A DNA stretch of 64,000 nt. Origin: Aplectana chamaeleonis (lineage: Eukaryota; Nematoda; Chromadorea; Rhabditida; Cosmocercidae). The DNA lies in contig JAPDOI010001713.1 of NCBI GenBank assembly GCA_029168955.1, positions 62,001-126,000 of the forward strand, given 5' to 3'. Shown here piece after piece: positions 1 to 33,962 of the stretch. Within the stretch, counting starts at the first letter, position 1. Each line of letters opens with the position of its first letter. The notes under the pieces are model-generated. The model was not told the DNA's origin and made no database searches. It worked only from the letters and a program-made list of their open reading frames with translations. The position numbers were made by a program, and so were the translations under genes.

Positions 1-372
1 AAACGGTAAGAAGGTAACTTTTTGGCTTTTAAGAATTCAAACCTTATTTGACCTAAATTTTGTCTAGGGCGTCTACATGGGGAGCTGAACACCATTATGT
101 GGTCCGTTTCCAGTTTTTTTTAGAAGATTACGGTAGGCTACGGTAGATAAAGTATCTTGCTAAACATACCGCTATCTTGCGGTAAAGCTTTATCGCCACA
201 CTTCCTACACATTCTCATTGCGGTAACATTCAAGCTAGACTACCCGACTGCCAGAAACCTTCGAATGTTTCAATTCGGCCTTACAGAGCAGTCCAAGACG
301 TCCACATACATGGCCCAGCTGCTTCCCGTGCATACAGTGGATGACCCAAATCGGTCGAATAAATTTGCATGA

Positions 373-22871
<22,499 letters not shown>

Positions 22872-23135
22872 ATGAGGAATCGCCAGCGCCAACCGATCAT
22901 TCTGCTCCTTCCATTCCCATCCCCCGTCTGAAAGTCATCCATACACGTATATACTACTACACAAGCTGCTTTTCGCTGCCTCGCTTCGCTTTTTGTCTTA
23001 CTGTTACATGTATTTTTTTGTGACAACGATCGATAAACATTTTTCTAGCTGGTGCAGAATGGGCGGGAATAGACTGGCTCCCTTATGAATTGTAACGAAA
23101 TTCACGTCGTGTGCAACTCTCGATGACCTTGCCAT

Positions 23136-23216
23136 CCGCTTCGCCATGAGTAGATTCGACACCTTTAGACCCCCAATTCACGGTCTGAAAGAGTCTAATC
23201 TACTCATGGCGAAACG
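23136..23216. repeat. hairpin-forming inverted repeat
   Basis: CGCTTCGCCATGAGTAGATT is mirrored by AATCTACTCATGGCGAAACG about 35 bp later. It lies about 270 bp after the tubulin stop codon, so it could be in the 3' flank or be a small element. Confidence 0.55.
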
Positions 23217-23352
23217 TTTAGGATAGTCGACGTAAAGTCGAAATCAAATTTCCAAACAAGTTTTAGACCCAACCAAAATTCTAGATTTTCGGAGATCGGT
23301 ATGGAAATGGTGAGGCACCATAGTGACACAAATCCTGATCGCGATACTGGGG

Positions 23353-23440
23353 GTAGAGTCCGTCCGAATGAGAATGTCCTCCCAAGCGGTCGGCGTGCGT
23401 GTCGAGGGGCCGAGGCATTTATTTGCCTCAGAAATCGGTT
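23353..23440. mobile_element. AAAGTCTGTCCG-family fragment
   Basis: TAGAGTCCGTCCGAATGAG then GCGGTCGGCGTGCGTGTCGAG match the family's left half. It is cut off by the TTAA-family element starting at 23443. Confidence 0.6.
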
Positions 23441-23442
23441 AA

Positions 23443-24249
23443 AGGCAGCATACACGCTCGCAAGCATAGTCGAGATAACAGCATAGATATGGTTAACTTT
23501 TTCAATCTAGTCTGACGCACGGACCAGGCGGCTGGCCGTGCGGGGTTGGCGGCCTCAATGGAGAATGCGGTTTCGATTCGCGCGGGGTGATCTACCGTCA
23601 CAGCCCCGTTCATTCATCAGACTAGAATTATTGCGCGCACTTTAGGTCCGCACGGCCCGTACTATGTCGTCAACGACGTTTGAAGCGCTGAAAACTGTCC
23701 AGGATGACAATATTTGACATTGTTTAAGCAATCTTGCCTTCCACGCCGGTATTTTCACACCCCTTCGAGTACCAGAATGGGAATCGATACTTGAGAAAAC
23801 ATGTGATAACTTAGAATGATAGCACTATAAAAAGGGAGTGCAGCAGAGAAAAAACTCGATTTACCTCAATATAACATGTTTGTGCACTGATAAAATCCTC
23901 CATTTCAAGAGATCAGCCAAAGCGGAGCGGCATTCTCGAAAGTGGACGAGAGTCAATAGGTATGCAGACATGTTATACTCAAGTAAACCAAGCTATTTCT
24001 CTAGTGCACTCCCATTTGATAGTGCTATCACTCTCAATTTTCACACATTTTCACAAGTATCGATTCTCATTCTGTTACTCGAAGGGGTGTGAAAATACGG
24101 GCGTGAAAGGCAAGATTGCTCAAACATTGTCAAATATTGTCATCCTGGACAGTTTTCAGCGCTTCAAACGTCGTTGACGACATAGTATGGGTCGTGCGGA
24201 CCTATCTATGCTGTCATCTCGACTATGCTTGCGAGCGTGTATGCTGCCT
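23443..24249. mobile_element. TTAA-family foldback (AGGCAGCATACACGC) with inner insertion
   Basis: Arms of roughly 300 bp face each other, from AGGCAGCATACACGCTCGC to GCGAGCGTGTATGCTGCCT, flanked by TTAA (23439-23442, 24250-24253). The left arm carries about 155 bp (about 23487-23641) absent from the right arm. This insert begins TGGTTAACTTTTTC and contains GCGGTTTCGATTCGCG, loosely like a tRNA B-box. A left-arm-only copy is at 29035-29137. Confidence 0.8.
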
Positions 24250-24522
24250 TTAAACTGGGACCGGCTTTGCCGGCCTTTTTCCATCAGCAATGTGTAGCAT
24301 TCGCTCCATAACGGTAGACCGGCTTTGCGGCTGGCTCCCCGCATCTTTTTTGTATAACTTGCGTTAAAGTCAACTATTAGAGAAACTAGGGAGATATTGA
24401 CGACCCAGGCCTTGAGAGCTATCCAATGGTCTAGCCTTTGTCGGGGTTTCGTTGAGAGCTATAGAAATGTCGCAATAACCAGCTCTCTATATACGATAGA
24501 CACACAGGAAAACGCAGACAGA

Positions 24523-25856
24523 GGCCTCTTTCAGAGTTCGATCGCTGCGCGACGCGATGGGATGATAAGCATGAGCATCGATAGAGATCGCGTCGCACGT
24601 CGATCTGGGGAGCGATTCATAAACGTGATCTCGCTGGTTTGGTTAGGGTTTGTTTCGGGGTGGCTGCAAACCAGCGATTCATCAAGCTCCGGTTTGGCTA
24701 TCTCTGGGTCACGGGTGGGCTAGGTACCAACCCACCTCAGAGCGACTGGTTAGGGTGGGTTAAGTGCGGTTAGCCAGCCAGACGTGCGATTCCGTGCATA
24801 TCGTGCAATTACACTAAGCTTTTAATGTGACGCCACGTTTTTTTTCATTGCCTAAATTCCATTATCCTCACCACAGATCTATTTTTCCAAAGTTTTGACT
24901 TCCTGAAATGCTTACCGAGTTTCACATAAATTAATAGAGTATCGATTACTTCGTTTAACTGCACATCATTGGCTTTCTTTTCGGATTGTTTTCTTTAAAA
25001 AAGATTGTGCTTGATATTAAGTAGAACTCAATTGAAGTAGATTGAAAAAAAAAGCAGCCAGTGAAAACTCGTACAGAATTCTACTGGCTCGGGCAGAGTG
25101 GGGTATAACAAATGAATAATATCGATTTTCTCAATAAATTCCATTTTTACCTCACTGGTTCTAATTGTTTATGCTTCCATTAATTGCTCTAAGATGAGCG
25201 TGCCCATGACTGACGAAAATGTGGAATTCTGTCTATTCGCTGGATCGCAAATTAGAGTTATTTGAGTATTTTCCGAATATTCGTCGAACAAGTGACGATT
25301 GTATGTAATCTTGGGAATGAACACAACTTTGCCTTTTTGTAAATTATGTTAACGTTCCTCCAAACGTCATTAGTGGAACCAGAAAAAAATTACATTAAAA
25401 AGTCATCAAAAAATTAAAATCATTTTCATATTCGCGCAAAACTTTAATTTATTTGAAAAAATCAATATTATTCGCCTGATACACTATAGGGTAGGGGCAA
25501 TTTGGACTGGAAAATTGCGCGCTAATGACAATGGTATCTCCGGAATACCTCAGAACCGTCAACAAGCAAAAGAAAAGAAATCAACGAACAAAAATGAAGC
25601 CCGATTTGACCTGAATTGGTCAGCATACACCGGTTTACCTGTTTAAAATCGTGTTGAACAACCGGTTTGCAAACAAGACCGGCGAAAACGTTCGTGAATC
25701 GCTGGTTAGCGCGGGCAATTGGTTTGGTTACGGGTGGGCCTGCAAACCGAACCAAACCCTAACCAAACCAAACCAGCGAATGTGCGTTCACGAATCACAC
25801 CCCAGCATTCAAAACATGCCATCGCGTCGCACAGCGATCGAACTCTGAAAAAGGCC
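24523..25856. mobile_element. 1.33-kb TIR element with GGTTTGG word arrays
   Basis: The ends GGCCTCTTTCAGAGTTCG and CGAACTCTGAAAAAGGCC are inverted over more than 35 bp (GATCGCTGCGCGACGCGATGG). Inside each end are clusters of GGTTTGGTTA and GGGTGGGCTA. The 0.85-kb centre is AT-rich and non-coding. Confidence 0.75.
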
Positions 25857-26075
25857 TAACGCACCATATGTATCCCTAAACTCCTCATATTCCCCGTTTC
25901 GGAGGTAGTTCACGAAAAAAAGTCCTTAGAGGTCCTCAGAAAATCAAAAGTCGAGCTTAGTGTATGATCCTCATCTCGGTTTTGAAATATCGAATTTTAT
26001 TCGAATATTCAAATAGGATTCCAATATTCGAATAGTTGGCCGACTTTTCGAATGTACTAATTCATTCGAACATTT

Positions 26076-26870
26076 CTGAAAGGTCTTATTCGAATGTATT
26101 CATTCATTCAGGAATTTTTTAGAGGTCTTATTTCCATGTATTCATTGATTGGGGAATTCTTTAAAGGCAGTGGTCACGATAAAATATGATTGTCTTCTTT
26201 TCCTCTCTAAACCCTTTTCTGGGTTTAGAGTAGTAGGACTCATGATAAAAAATCGCGAAGAAACCGCTGTTTTGGCCCTAATTTGAAGCCTGAACTTTCT
26301 TGTCTTTTGATGGTGGACGAGCCCACTCCACATCATCGGCAGCGATGATCTCTGATATCAAGAACATCAGCTGGCTTGAAATTGAATTTCAATCAATAAA
26401 CATTCTCCTTCGGACTCATCTAGTCAAGAACATTGACTGGAGTGCTTTCTCTCATTGCTCAACTCTTTTCATTACGTAAATTGGAATTTATTTCTTCCTC
26501 TGAGCGTCGATTAATTTTGACTGCTCAGCATGATACTGCGATCTTTTTTTTGCGGCACTGTGCACGTGTGCACGAACTGGCATCTTTGGGCCTTAGAAAC
26601 TCCAATTCTAGCCCGTTTTTCACCGTGCTGCCTTCATACTTTTTCAGCTGTTTTCTATCTAAGCTGATTTTTATATTTTTTAGAGAACGTTTTTCATCGC
26701 GACCACTGCCTTCAAAGGTCCTATTCGCATGTATCCATTTATTCGGCGGTTATTAGGAGCCTTTATTCGAATGTATTCATTCATTTGGGATTTTTTTAAA
26801 AGGCCTTATTCGAATGTATTCATTTATTCGGGATTTTTTGAGAGCCGCATTCGAATTATCCATTCATTGG
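26076..26870. repeat. 42-bp tandem repeat (TTATTCGAATGTATTCATTC), split
   Basis: Units of about 42 bp containing GGTCTTATTCGAATGTATTC and ATTCGGGAATTTTTTAGA occur at 26076-26160 and resume at 26716-26870. A TTAA-family element interrupts them. Confidence 0.7.
26165..26711. mobile_element. TTAA-family element A, copy 2 (intact, 547 bp)
   Basis: AGGCAGTGGTCACGATAA and the inverted CGCGACCACTGCCT are flanked by TTAA and TCAA. The interior palindrome GCACGTGTGCACG and the block TCTTTTGATGGTGGACGAG are shared with 6105-7412 and 58448-58996. Confidence 0.85.
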
Positions 26871-27580
26871 TTAACTATGGTCGAAAGTCCATGTATGTAT
26901 AGTGTATATCCCTTTTACAAAACTTTGTTTCTTCGGAAGCGCAGCTGTTTTTCTCCCTTGATTTTTTATCTGAAGGAAAGGCCAGCTGGTTATCATGTAG
27001 TCCGGAATTTGTAGTCCGGAATTTCATTTTATTATATTTATTTTTTTATTCTGCCTTACAATTGTGGTGCGCGCGAAGCGCGCACCAGATTTGGTTTTGA
27101 ATCGGCCCCGCGCGCAACCCCTTTTTCGAAATCTCAGTTGAGAGTGAACGTAGAAATTGGAGCTAAATTGCATTAAAAAGAGCGCAAAAAGTTGGTACAG
27201 GTACCCAAAAACAGTTTAGAACGGTTCACTGGTTTTCGAGTAAAAAATGAAAGACCACCCGTTTTTGTTGTTAATCTTCTTTTTTTCAGACGGCGTACAC
27301 GATCTTGTTGGTACACTTGAAATTGAGCTAGGGAACTCATTCTTGAAGAGGAGGCTGGAAATGGATGCAGGGCGCTCCTATTCCAATTTGAACTTGATAC
27401 CTTAACTTTGAAGGGTACCTCAAAATCGTGGGTTTATATACAAAATTAGCCGTGGAGCACGAAAACTGCTTTTTTCTGCTGAGGCTGTGGAGATCGGGGT
27501 GTGTGGGTGAATCTGCAGCGAATCAATACAGGTCGTTGAAGGTAAGTACTGAACTTCTCAAAATTCGTACTCATGACACG
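26871..27580. other. AT-rich DNA with a GC hairpin
   Basis: Only GGTGCGCGCGAAGCGCGCACC near 27066 stands out, a tight 9-bp-stem hairpin. Otherwise nothing is recognised. Confidence 0.35.
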
Positions 27581-27581
27581 T

Positions 27582-27935
27582 CATCGATCGATAATCAATA
27601 TTATCGATTTTCGCGCTTTTTGCACAGAATGCTGCTAGGAGTGGTGATTGTTGATGAGATTGGTTTTTTTGGTTGGGGAATTTTGCTCATCAGTCATTAT
27701 CAATAAATACCGATCAATAATATCGATTTTTTCGCCTTCTGCACAAAATACCGCAATGATTTTCGATTGTTGATGGCTCTAACAATCAGTCACTTGTTTG
27801 GGAAATTCTTATCATCATGCGAAACCGAACATTATCGATCAATGATATCGGTTTTTTCCATGTTGCACAAAATGCGGCAATGAGTGGTATTTTTTATGGT
27901 TTTGGAAAATATGTTTCAGACATTGCACTCATGCG
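27582..27935. repeat. about 124-bp tandem repeat, three units
   Basis: Each unit contains ATCGATCAATAATATCGATT, TTGCACAAAATGC and TTGTTGATG. Unit starts are near 27582, 27706 and 27829. Confidence 0.7.
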
Positions 27936-28070
27936 ACAAAATCGTCTGTTAGGTGTTTCATCTTTCCGAACTGGTTCCAATTCCAAATTTCCAAATTCAT
28001 CTTTCCAAACTGGTTCCAGACAAATTCCAATTCATGTCATAAAGGGAACCTTCGAGAAAAAAATATGTGA

Positions 28071-28595
28071 AATTTCTGAAAATTTAGCTTCCTGGCAAAA
28101 GTAAAGATTTGGTAATGGTGAAAAAAAAGTTTCAAAAATACCTTGAAATATCTTTAAAAAATGATTTGGTGTAAAATAGCCTGGAGAATAAAAGATCTAG
28201 GAAATGAAGTGAAATTACCGAAAATGTGATTTGGTGGTCGATCATTTCACAAGCTTCTGCGTTAAACTCATCAAAACGAAATCAAGTGCGCAACGGAAAC
28301 ATTAAGCCATTTTTGATAGCTGTAATAAGGGAATCAGCATAGGTCAAGCTAGGTGAACGCAAGGCTCCCTTCCATATCGTGCTTTATTTCGTTTTGATAA
28401 GTTTAACGGAGAAGCTTGTAAAATGATCGACCACCAAATCACATTTTTTGTAATTTCACTTCATTTCCTAGATTTTTTATTTTCCAGGCTATTTTACACC
28501 AAATCATTTTTTAAAGATATTTCAAGACATTTTTGAAACTTTTTTTATCATTACCAAATCGTTACTTTTGCCAGGAAGCTAAATTTTCAGAAATT
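28071..28595. mobile_element. foldback with about 215-bp arms, AT-rich
   Basis: AATTTCTGAAAATTTAGCTT at the left is mirrored at 28576-28595. The arms match almost throughout, including CAAATCACATTTT and GGCTATTTTACACCAAATC. The spacer of about 90 bp is unrelated. No terminal duplication is obvious. Confidence 0.85.
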
Positions 28596-29034
28596 AGAGC
28601 TATGCTTTTGAATACTCTAGAGACTTCCCAGTCCCCCTGCTTTCGTTCTCAATTTGCATTATTTGATTTTTTCTAGGCCTAATCCAATCCAGTCGCGTGG
28701 CTTAACAAAAAAGACGAGAGAGCGAGAGAGACGCTACAATGTAGCCATTCAAGCGAAATACATTTTAGACGTGAATATTTTTAATTTCGAAATTGTGTCT
28801 CTGGTTCGAGTCGTCTCACTCTGCACAGTTTGAGTACAATGTTGACATGCAAGAGTATGTATATCTGAACTCACTCGATTTTTACACTAAATAACACTTA
28901 AGCAAGTTCTAAATCTTCTTTTTAATCAGCACATTTCGCCATTCATCTTTCACCAAGCCGGTTTTCCTCCTCTTGCTATTATTGATCGCACCCATGCCTC
29001 CTATTCAGCTATTTACCTACAGGGTGCGCTTTAA
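28596..29034. other. AT-rich DNA, nothing recognised
   Basis: No ORF, RNA or element ends can be supported here. Confidence 0.35.
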
Positions 29035-29310
29035 AGGCAGCATACACGCTCGCAAGCATAGTCGAGATGACAGCATAGATAGGTCCGCACGACCCGTACT
29101 ATGTCGTCAACGACGTTTGAAGCGCTGAAAATTGTCCAGGGGCCGTATTCATCAATGACTTACCCGCGAGGTAAGTGCAAAGTCCTTCGAATTTGGCACT
29201 TACCCGGTATTCGCACGCTTACTTACCCGCGATTTTCGAGTAAAAATCCAGGTAAAATTTACCCGACGTATGGAGCCGGGTAAATTTTACTCCCAGCCGG
29301 CTACAGCTGC
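29035..29310. mobile_element. TTAA-family left arm, cut by a GGCCGTATTC element
   Basis: 29035-29137 repeats the left arm of 23443-24249 (AGGCAGCATACACGCTCGC), with no insertion at the CATAGATAGGTCC site. At about 29138 it changes to GGGGCCGTATTCATCAATG with TTACCCGCGAGG words. Confidence 0.65.
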
Positions 29311-29744
29311 ACTCACCGCGGAAACAGCAATGGAGCGCATTAGTTTCATCGATAATTAAAACTATCATTATAGGTTATTTTGCTTTTTTTATGATTAATT
29401 CAATGTTTCTTTCCACAAACAGAAAGTTATAAATGTTTTTTCATCCGTGTTCTCATTGGTTTTTGTTGTCTGACGTGAAAAAGCGGTAGACTTCCCTTGC
29501 TTCTGTCCACTAGATTTCTTCGCCAAATTTTGAATGCATCAGAAAATGCCACTAAAGATTTTCTTATCGGCTTTATACTCTTCGTGCCATTGTTCACCGA
29601 ACTCTTACTGAGTTAGTCTAGAGGTAGTCTATCAGAAAAACTTGGTTCCCAGGATAGTTCTGACGATTAGGTCTGGTCATTCCATTGTAAAGGCCCATAA
29701 TGGTTCGGTATTCGGTTGGTTTCATTATCCTCTGTAAAACTTCG
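29311..29744. other. AT-rich DNA, nothing recognised
   Basis: No gene-like or repeat-end signal was found. Confidence 0.35.
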
Positions 29745-30017
29745 GAATTCTCACCACCCAAGGCAAGAGCAAAGCGGGCTGTTCTGCTCCCTCAGGGTTC
29801 GTTTATACTCCCACCGTGGTTCGGCGCGGCACAGTGCAATCCTACGGTATTGATTACGCGGCCCCGCACGATCGACATTCTAGGAAAGCACTTTGCCGCG
29901 CCGCTCGGCGGCGGAGGTAAAAACAATCCCTCATGAGCTCTCTTACTGTCTCCAACCGCCGCTACACACTAGTACGCGTAGAAACCATGAGAATTTCGCG
30001 GTTCTATAGCCTTTGAC
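29745..30017. repeat. dispersed repeat (CATGAGAATTTCGCGG), copy 3, with insertion
   Basis: The 3600 and 16632 copies are uninterrupted. Here the block stops at GCTCCCTCA and resumes at TCATGAGCTCTC, with a palindromic MITE between. Confidence 0.65.
29795..29929. mobile_element. palindromic MITE, GGCGTCGTTT family, TCA target duplication
   Basis: GGGTTCGTTTATACTCCCACC to GGAGGTAAAAACAATCCC is flanked by TCA on each side (29792-29794, 29930-29932). The empty site is available for comparison in the two other copies of the host repeat. Confidence 0.85.
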
Positions 30018-30487
30018 TATCAGTCCAGCTGAATCATTAGGGTAGAAGCCGACTTGCTATCACACCTTCTTGATGATTGACCACATCACGATAAAACGCC
30101 CATGAGGGTGTTGATCAGCTCCGTGATCTCTGAAGCGTTGAATGCCCCTGTTCAGACTCCCGTAAAATTTGCCGCGAACCAACCACGAACTTTGTGCCTG
30201 CCACGGACCTACCGAGATCCTGCCGCGTATCTCAACCTTAGCGCGAATTCTTGGTGTATCATTCACCAAACTATGCTTCTCCAAGCCGCATACTGTGCTT
30301 GTAGTTAATCTTTATGACGCACTAAAATTTCATCGCGAACTTTTTTTTGTTTAGGCTCAGTCCCTTGCAATCGTTATACCGTTGCAAATCCTTCTCACCA
30401 TACCCGTAAATGATTTCTCGGACCCGAAGGAAGCTCTTTCGAAGAGAGTTATCAAAAAAGAACGTTGAAAACGCGAGAGTGCGTCCT

Positions 30488-30832
30488 ACTCTGAAAAGAT
30501 TTGCCGCGTCAGTGCCGGGAAAGTACCGCGACCCTCGACTGTGCCGTGATAGTTCCGCGATAGTACCGCAGCGGCTCCGTGATCAGGCGATTTTGTTGCC
30601 GTGTCTTGAGCCTCGACATCGCCGCGATAGTACCGCAGCGGCTCCGCGTTAGAACGGCGCCGGCTCCGCGGGAATGCAGCAGTGAACCCACGTGGAGTAC
30701 GATGTACTATCCTGTGTGGTAAAACGAAATTGTCGCCGGTTGGACGCGGCTCCGCGATAGTGCCGGATCGGTGCCTGTAGGCTCCGAAGCGGCACAAAGC
30801 AGAGCCGCAGCGGCGATTTCTCTCAAAGTAGC
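30488..30832. mobile_element. SL1-carrier element, truncated copy (CCGCGATAGTACCGC words)
   Basis: The words GCCGTGATAGTTCCGCG and GCAGCGGCTCCG repeat in both orientations. A conserved 5' flank (ACGATGTACT...CGCCGGTT, 30700-30743) stops just after the first four leader bases and runs into more words. Confidence 0.55.
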
Positions 30833-31058
30833 GCCTGAATAAATTCTGAACAAATCCTACGGGCATATATTATATTGCGCTTGCTATAACTGCATTTTTA
30901 TTTTATGAGGTGCTGCAAATTGTGAGAAAATTGGTTTTATCACATTAAGATGTTTAAAAAGTTTAGTTTCATAAAAATTCTCGAATAGTGTACGCTGAAC
31001 ACTTTTTATTGACTTATTGAAAACTTTCCGTTTTCTGCTCATTTTCTGAGCTTTTCTA

Positions 31059-31290
31059 GTGTTTTATGTTCAACAGGATTTTTCGTTTCCTTATAGAAGT
31101 TTCCCCACATCCCTGATCCCAGGGTTGAACTCAGTGGTTTTTTGGTCCCTCCTCATTACTCAGACGAGGCAGCCCAGGAGTCCATTTGGTTATTTAGATT
31201 GCGGCAGAAATGTAAATACTTCGTGTGTGTATGTATTAGAGGGAGAGAGTGTGTGTGTGTGTGTGTGGGGGGGGGGGGCTCAACTTGGCA
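31059..31290. repeat. (GT)n microsatellite with poly-G
   Basis: GAGAGAGTGTGTGTGTGTG leads into a run of about 12 G near 31230-31280. The surrounding DNA is unremarkable. Confidence 0.6.
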
Positions 31291-31466
31291 AATCAATGGT
31301 TTTGTTTAAAGCAGCAAGCGTTAAGTAAAATTAACCCCTTTCTACTAGAAGACGCATTTGCAATGTTCATTTCTTATTGTTAAACCGACGATGAGCCTAA
31401 TGGAAACAATAGAGGCGCAGGATTGCCGCCACATCAAAAAATCGAAAAATAGAAGACGACCCTTCT

Positions 31467-31943
31467 CTGAGAAAATTTGCCGCATCAGGGCCGGAAAAGT
31501 ATCGCGAAACTTGACTATGCCGCGATAGTTCCGCGATAGTACCGCAGCGGCTCCGAGAGGACGCAGCAGCGAACCCGCTCAGAGTACGATGTACTGCCCT
31601 GTGAGGTGAAACGAAATTGACGCCGGTTCAATTACCCAAGCTTTTGGTACACTTCGTATTTCCTTGGGCGCGAAAACAGCAGTAACCTATGTCTTTATGA
31701 GACAGAGGACGTAATAACCGCGAATGCGTATTTTTGTTCTTAGGCCCCCTTAGTTGTATTACATTTCTTGATAAATTCGTATGAGATACTGTCCCGGAGC
31801 CGCGGCGGCACCATCGCGGAACTGCCGCGTTGCTGCTACGGCTCCGTGGAAGTGCCGCCGCGGCTCCGCTGTAATGCCGCTTCGGTGCCTGTAGGTTCCG
31901 AAGCGGCTCTATCGCGGAGCCGCAGCGGCGCTTTCTCTCTGAG
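31467..31943. mobile_element. SL1-carrier element with CCGCGATAGTACCGC words
   Basis: The ends TCTCTGAGAAAATTTGCCGC and GCGGCGCTTTCTCTCTGAG are inverted. Word arrays (CCGCGATAGTTCCGCGATAG on the left, GGAGCCGCGGCGGCACC on the right) surround the SL1-like RNA at 31625. Confidence 0.6.
31625..31755 (+). ncRNA. SL1-like RNA gene or pseudogene
   Basis: The 22-nt leader segment starts GGTTCAATTACCCAAG but ends CTTTTG in place of TTTGAG, followed by GTAC. Downstream are a stem CTATGTC/GACAGAG (31687-31693 with 31701-31707, one mismatch), a canonical Sm-type ATTTTTG at 31730-31736 and a C-rich end. The damaged leader suggests a pseudogene of the SL RNA class. Confidence 0.55.
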
Positions 31944-31959
31944 TTTACGCTTTGTTTTA

Positions 31960-32320
31960 ATGGGGTACTACTGCATCATTTCCGTAAGCTAAATTCTGCG
32001 CAGAATATACACAGGCCGTACCCAATAAGCTGCACTCTATGATGCAATACCACTCGGAGGGAAAAGAGGCACTCCAATGTGGGCGGGGCTCTAAAGCGCA
32101 AGGTGCGCGCACCTTCTCGTAGATAAGAGAAACGAATAGGAGAAATAGTAACCATGTGGTAGAGACCAAATCGAATGAGGGTAGCTAATAAATTTAGGAA
32201 TATCTAGGAAAAACGCATCGCGATGTAAAAGGAACCCGTACGCGAGAAGGTGCGCGCCCCATGCGCTCTCAGACCCCTCCCATATCAGAAAGCCTCTGCG
32301 ACCGCGCCCATCGCATACGT
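31960..32320. other. DNA with no recognised feature
   Basis: Mixed composition; AAGGTGCGCGC appears twice in opposite contexts near 32100 and 32250. Confidence 0.35.
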
Positions 32321-32328
32321 ATCGTCAG

Positions 32329-32587
32329 CGGGGATGAGCGGAATGAAAATATGAAATTTCGGAAATCGGTTTTCGGATTTCGGAACAAGAAAAAAATTTC
32401 TCGGGTTTCGGAAATCGGGCACGAAACGCCTGAAAATGCGCGGAATTGCGGTTTTCGGAACGCGAAACGCGGGAAAATTCAAAAAAAAATTAATGTTTTC
32501 TTTCTTCCAAGTGACCCGATATTTTCGCATTCCGCAGCGTTTTCTGCGGTTTTCGGAATGCGGAACGCGGAACTCCGCTCATCCCTG
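32329..32587. mobile_element. hAT-like word element (TTTCGGAAATCGG), near-exact 8-bp TSD
   Basis: It starts CGGGGATGAGCGGAA and ends CCGCTCATCCCTG. The flanks ATCGTCAG (32321-32328) and ATCGGCAG (32588-32595) differ at one base. The interior is repeats of TTTCGGAAATCGG and TTCGGAACGCG. Confidence 0.75.
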
Positions 32588-32870
32588 ATCGGCAGGAACG
32601 GCCACGGACGGCTCAGGCGTTCTCAGTCCGGCCACAATGGGTGCATTTTACACCCAATACATACTGGGTTGGGAAGTCCCTCAGTTGTAGCCGGCGGCAG
32701 CCAGCTGGAATATGCCATCATGAAAAATTAGTCGATAATACATTGCGTATCATGACCATGACATGACCTAAAACATTTCTCTCTCCACTTGTCTGACATT
32801 TAAAAACCCTATAACTCTTCATTATTGAGTAGTAATTCATAAGACAGTAATGCATGTGAGCAAATTGATT

Positions 32871-33962
32871 CTAACAAGGGAACCACAATAAGTCATAGTG
32901 ACCATTCCAAATGGAATGTACTTTTCTAGAACCATTCTCGGACTAAAGGTCCGAATATGCCCATCGCAGCTGCCTAGACCCACTCTGAAAAAATTTATAG
33001 GCATTTTTCCTCCGATTTTCGTACCTATTGTACCCTCCAAAACACGCATTATTTTCACGAAATTCCGGAAATGGACCTCATAATCGTGTTCAGAGCCCAA
33101 AACTACCCCACTAAGCAAAGTTAGGTTGAAGGAACATTTTCCCAACTTTGCGCAGACTAACCGCGTTTTGGACTGGTACGGATTTTCGGTTGGGCGTTTA
33201 TTTATACCAACAATTAGAGGGCTCTCGAAGCGTTTTAGAAAAATATTCCAGATTTGACTAAAAATTCGCTCTGAGGGGTTATTTTGGGTGCTGATCACGA
33301 ATCTGAGGTTCATTCGTCGACTTTCCGAAGCTTTCGACTGTATTCGTTCGCAGATTCCCATCGGAATAGAATTTGATCGCAAATCGCGACTTTTGACAAT
33401 TTCCGGAGTGCTTCTATAGAATATGCTCAAGTTATTTCTCTAGGGGTTATTTGGAGTGCTGAACACGAATCTGATGTCGGTTTATCGATTTTTGGCAGCT
33501 TACGGTAAATTTCGGTGGGTATACGGCAGTTTGGTCAAAGTCTCAGATTTCCCTCAGTTTCTATGTGGGTGTTATTTGGGGTGCTGAATACGAATTTGAT
33601 GTCCATTTGACGATTATCGGAATATTGAGGAAGTTTTTGCCTCCTAAATGATATGTTACCAACAGTAACCTGCAGTAAACCTTAAAATTTGGGCAAACAC
33701 ACCCCAGCTTCGTGTTCAGCACCCCAGATTACGCCCACATACAAGTTTTCAGCAAAATCCGAAAACAAAATTAAGAAAAAACTCCCTAAAAATTCCATGG
33801 GGGCCTGCCTGCCGCAAAGCTTTAAAAAACGCTCATAAGTTTTTTCAGAGTGGGTCTAGGCAGCTGCAATTGGCATATTCGGACTTTTCGTCCGAAATTG
33901 GTTCTAGAAATGTTCATTTCATTTGGAATGGTCATTATGACTTATTGTGGTTCCCTTGTAAG
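32871..33962. mobile_element. long-TIR element, 'ACAAGGGAAC' family, copy 3
   Basis: CTAACAAGGGAACCACAATA at the left is inverted at the right. The interior has the same GGTTATTTGGGGTGCTGAA modules as the intron-12 copy. A fragment of the family is at 52790-53035. Confidence 0.8.

Noticed and set aside
24523..25856. Autonomous DNA transposon
   Set aside because: The TIRs are clear, but the 1.3-kb interior has no frame resembling a transposase.
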